Origin: Brachionus koreanus
Taxonomy: Eukaryota > Rotifera > Eurotatoria > Ploima > Brachionidae
Assembly (NCBI GenBank): GCA_016987375.1
Contig: PJRA01000303.1
Span: forward strand, 113,910 to 177,909
DNA length: 64,000 nucleotides
Reading direction: 5' to 3'
Below are positions 60,301-64,000 of the stretch, one piece after another (position 1 is the stretch's first letter; every line of letters starts with the position of its first letter). Position numbers and translations under genes: made by a program. The notes under the pieces are model-generated. The model did no database searches. It was not told where the DNA came from and saw only the letters and a program-made list of their open reading frames with translations.

Positions 60301-62283
60301 AAAAGCCATCCATAAGCCGACCCAAGCACGAAAGCCCATGTAGTCTATTTCGTATTGTCTTTAATTAAAAATTTGAAATTAAAATTTTCTTCTTAATCTA
60401 AATTTAAGCCTACTTGCAAACATTGTTTAAAATTTTTTCTAAAATTTAAAATAAAAACCTAAAAATGTTTAATTTTATTTGATGGTTTACCGAAAACAAG
60501 TACAGGTCCAGTACTTCCCAAAATACTGAGAGGTTGGCCTGAAAACAAACTAAACAAAATGCCACATATTGCACCGGACACTAAGCTTTCAATGGCTGAC
60601 TAAAACAATTAATTTTTGATAAAATTAATTCAAATTTAAATCCAAAAAATTACCATATTGTTATCAGTTGCCGCACCCAAAAGTCCTAAAGTTTATTTTT
60701 GAAAATTATTATAAAAATTGATCTTGATTTAGAAATAATTACCTCCAAATGTTATAATCGGTGCTAAACAAGCAAAATACATGAACATAATTGATGATAG
60801 ACACTGAATATTAAGTCCATTTTTAAAATCACTTACATACCATGGTATCTTGCGTTTCAAGTCATCCATTAGTCCGCCACAAAATCTTAAAGTTATTTTC
60901 ATGTAATAGAGAATGCATCATTTGCTTAATTTTAGTTTACTTTCCGGTAAATTTGAGTTCTGATCCAATTTCATTTATTTCTATTTCCGAAATTGTGGGA
61001 TTCAATTCTGAAGATTCATTTATTTTGTTAATTTGAGCAATTCTTTCTAAGCGTTCTTCTTTAATGGGGGTCTTTTCTGGCGGTTCTAGTCTCATATTTG
61101 GATCCCATTCACCAGGCGGTATCACCGTAAGCTGATCTAAAAATTGATCAAAACCTTTGAGCAATTGAACTTTACTCTTTGATGAATAGGCAACTTCCAG
61201 AAAAATCTAAATTTTCAAATTAAATTTTAAGAAAAATATAAATTTATAAATAAAGTACTTCATCGCTCATCAAGGTAGCCATAGATCTTCCCATTTCACG
61301 GTACCGTTCTATATTTCCCTTGGGACCTAGGAGTATGAACAAAAAGCGTGTGGGAACAGACACTTCAGTTAGGTCTCCGAGAATTGCTGATTTTGAAAGT
61401 CGAATAAAAATAGAGAATTGATAGTCAAGTAAATCCACTTCTCCCACTAGAACATTTGCAGCTTCGCTTTCTTCGGGAATTTTTCTCAAAAAAGATTGAT
61501 TGGCTTTGAATGCATGTCTACTTGAATTAGACATTGAAGATGATGAACCAAATTGACTTGACATATCCTTTTTTAAAAGTTAAATCATAATTAAAAAAAA
61601 AAAGCATTTTATTTACTTTTGGCTTTGAATCATTTTTTTTTATTTTGGCCTCTGAATCGTCAAAAATAAAAATATCCGAGTTTTTTTTTTCACTATTTTG
61701 ATTAATTGATGCCAATTTAGTTCCATTTGAGCTTGAATGCGATTTATTTTCAGCTTAGAAGTTTTTATAGAAAAAGAAAAAAATTTTTAAAAATATTTAC
61801 TTACAATGACTTTCGTGCATTATTTTTGTAAAATCACTTATTGATTTAACTATTGACAAAGTTTTTTTTTCACCCAAATCAAGCTGTTTTTTGTAGTCTT
61901 TTTCATGTTGATGCACATGCTTGGCTAGCAAAATTGATTTGACATGCTCAAAGTCGGACTCTTTTAAAACATTTGCCTGGACCAAAAACATTAACACTTT
62001 GTCTAAAATGAGAAAATTTTGTAATAATTTAAAAAAAAAATTATAGAAAAATCTATTAACCAATTATAGTTATCATATTGTTTCCGGAAATATCAAAAAA
62101 TATCGGATTAGATGACAAACATTTTCTTAATTCGAATAAAGCATGCAATGATAGAGTAGCTACATGGGGTTTGGACCATCGACCACCTTGTTCCACATCT
62201 TCTTCATATTTGAGCCATCTAGCCACCTCCTTCCATTCCGAGTTGTGAAATTCATTAACTTCACAGAATATGTGCTTTGACAT
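57324..62283 (-). CDS. Na+-coupled bicarbonate transporter, SLC4 family, paralogue C
   Basis: Eighteen exons in transcription order: 62283-62061, 62002-61805, 61753-61617, 61567-61259, 61206-60941, 60885-60743, 60685-60654, 60599-60491, 60438-60414, 60358-60237, 60181-60015, 59963-59826, 59774-59661, 59601-59434, 58277-58210, 58152-58057, 58006-57919, 57863-57324 (980 residues; every phase agrees). Motifs: [188 protein letters not shown] and [15 protein letters not shown]. It shares most intron positions with B and has extra ones, including micro-exons of 32 and 25 nt. The tail is short, with a run of prolines, and ends DTDA, so it lacks the PDZ-type end of B. Confidence 0.93.
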
Positions 62284-64000
62284 AGCTTAGCTTTGCACCG
62301 ATTCTTTTTCTATAATAACCTTTTTCGGTTAGAAATGAGAAAAAAAATATTGCGTTCTTTATACTTTGAAGATTGGCAAATTAATAAATTTCTAAAAAAG
62401 AATGCAATTATTCAAGTAAATGCTGAAAAGCTTATAATCTTGATAATATTTTCGACTATTAGATTCTTAATTATATAACGAATAAATCAGTTCACTAGCA
62501 ATTGATTATATCTTAAAGTATTAAATTATTTTGTTTTATGCAATCGATTTAGAATCGATTTTTTAGTAAGACATGGAATAAATGTTGTATAAATGATAGC
62601 TGATGATTTTAGTGTTACAGATTTGCAAATTCTCAGGGAAGCTCTCAATTTAAAAAATCACAGTGCCTTCTTAGCATGCAATTTTTATGTTTCATTTAAA
62701 TAAAAGATATATTTGCTTAAAAACATTCTAAATAAACATAAATTATTTTTTTTTCAAATAAAATTTTTAAATTTAAACAAATTAAATCAATACTTTATCA
62801 AAATGATACTCTTTAATTAAACAAAACTCTAATTTATGGAGATATTTAACAAGATAAAAGAAATGAATGTTTGTATCCGCTCTAGCTCGAAAATAAAATT
62901 AATAGAAAAATCAATTAATTTTATTAGTTTTTTTTTCTTTTCTTTAGGGACGCAAGTCTTGGGGTGCTTTCGGGAATATATTCTAATCCAAAAACATGTC
63001 ATATGATTCAGTTTATAAATAAAAATCTACATAACACCAATTTAGAAAAAAAGTTAACTTATGATGCCAGTTTTTTAGTATTTTTAAATAATTACTTTTT
63101 GAATTTATTTTTTATGATTTATTATTGTTATAAATAGAATAATTAAATCTGTTATTTAGCTCTTAGGCATTAATTGCCGCTAGATTTGAACAAAAAATTT
63201 TAGAATAAAAAGAAAAATATGAAAATTTTAGAAAATAGTGGAAAAAAAGTTCAAAAATGACTCGAAGTAATAAATTCTGCCGACGCTCAGCCTAGAAAAT
63301 GCCAAAATTTCAACTAAAACTAATTGCATTGATTATTATAGTTTTTTGTTGTTTATTAATAAAGAGTGATGTATAGAAATTTTCAAACAAATGCAATCAT
63401 CTGTCATTTTTTAACCTTAAAAAACTTTTATATAAATTAGAAAAATCAATTCGGATTAGTTAAAATCATGTTTTAAAAATTTCTAATAGATACTTAAAAT
63501 TTGATTAAATATATTAGTCTGAAGAGATCTAAAAGTTTTTTATAATTTATTTAAAATGGAAAAAAATGTCGTTTCGCTAATACTAAATCTTAAAGCCTAT
63601 TTAAAATATTCTCAATTATTAGTTCATTATTTAATTATCAGCAATAAAATCATGAAATACAGTCACACACTCTTTTATAGTGTTTTTTTAGAATGAAGTC
63701 TTTTCATCAGACTTTGAGATTCCAATTTAATAAAACTCGATAATTAAAAAACTAACTGGCAAAATTTTCTAGTATTTAAAAAGAACCCAAAAATCATATG
63801 TAAATGACTGTTTTTTTTTTAATTGAAAACAAAAAATGGAATAATTAATCTTAAAGGAAGAATAATAAATTTTTCTAAATTAAAATTACTATGAAATAAA
63901 CATGCAATACAGATACCCTGAAACGATATACTTTATAAATTCATTTTTGCTAGTTTGATAATTAAAAATACTTGTTTTGCCTGACTTTTTATAATATCCT
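62284..64000. other. AT-rich region upstream of SLC4-C
   Basis: No gene called. One frame from about 62948 (RDASLGVLSGIYSNPKTCHM, then IQFINKN) stays open for about 60 codons after an acceptor-like tttag, so an exon is possible, but it has no recognised family and no start codon. The rest is A/T-rich without structure. Confidence 0.3.

Overview
The window looks like a piece of a small, very AT-rich invertebrate nuclear genome. The genes are animal genes (SLC4 bicarbonate transporters, CHMP7, DPM1, taspase 1, EFHC2, a kinesin-3, a GABA-B-type receptor, a DUF4515 coiled-coil protein). They are split by mostly short introns (many of 48-60 bp, gt...ag) and separated by AT-rich intergenic DNA with decayed non-LTR retrotransposons, MITEs and foldback elements. 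Intron style, base composition and protein divergence suggest a monogonont rotifer such as Brachionus; this is inference, as no species marker is present. Positions 37206-37315 are an assembly gap (Ns).

Layout. 1-3.2 kb: retrotransposon debris. 3.3-4.7 kb: CHMP7 (+). 4.7-6.8 kb: intergenic with a 44-bp-armed foldback. 6.9-7.75 kb: DPM1 (+, 4 exons). 8.5-14.2 kb: Na+-coupled bicarbonate transporter A (+, 9 exons). 15.4-22.85 kb: kinesin-3 of KIF28P/KLP-6 type (-), with a hAT-type MITE, a LINE tail and a possible nested membrane-protein gene in its introns. 23.3-25.7 kb: EFHC2 (+), head to head with the kinesin. 28.7-31.4 kb: taspase 1 (+, 8 exons), with a MULE relic in its largest intron. 32.7-34.0 kb: a repeat interrupted by a LINE ORF1 insertion. 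35.9-42.2 kb: GABA-B-like class C receptor (+), with further copies of that repeat in an intron. 43.65-44.1 kb: LINE RT relic. 44.3-45.7 kb: DUF4515/CCDC166-like coiled-coil protein (-). 47.4-53.7 kb and 57.3-62.3 kb: SLC4 transporters B and C, tandem on the minus strand. The rest is AT-rich intergenic DNA.

Most exon boundaries were placed by hand. Each junction was checked for gt/ag, reading phase and continuity of family alignment, and the summed exon lengths of every reconstructed gene are multiples of three. Two biological groupings stand out. Three SLC4 paralogues of the Na+-driven NBC/NDCBE type lie within 54 kb, two in tandem and one inverted. Three cilium-type genes (EFHC2, KIF28P/KLP-6-like kinesin, DUF4515 coiled-coil) carry RFX X-box-like motifs in the DNA upstream of them.

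The least explained item is a repeat family with at least five decayed copies here. Its fragments share a short H-F-G-I...D-G motif and a C-terminal N-C-x-x-F-V motif like those of LRAT/NlpC-P60-type proteins. One copy contains a 442-bp LINE ORF1 insertion flanked by a 28-bp duplication, and an empty-site copy lies 7 kb away.
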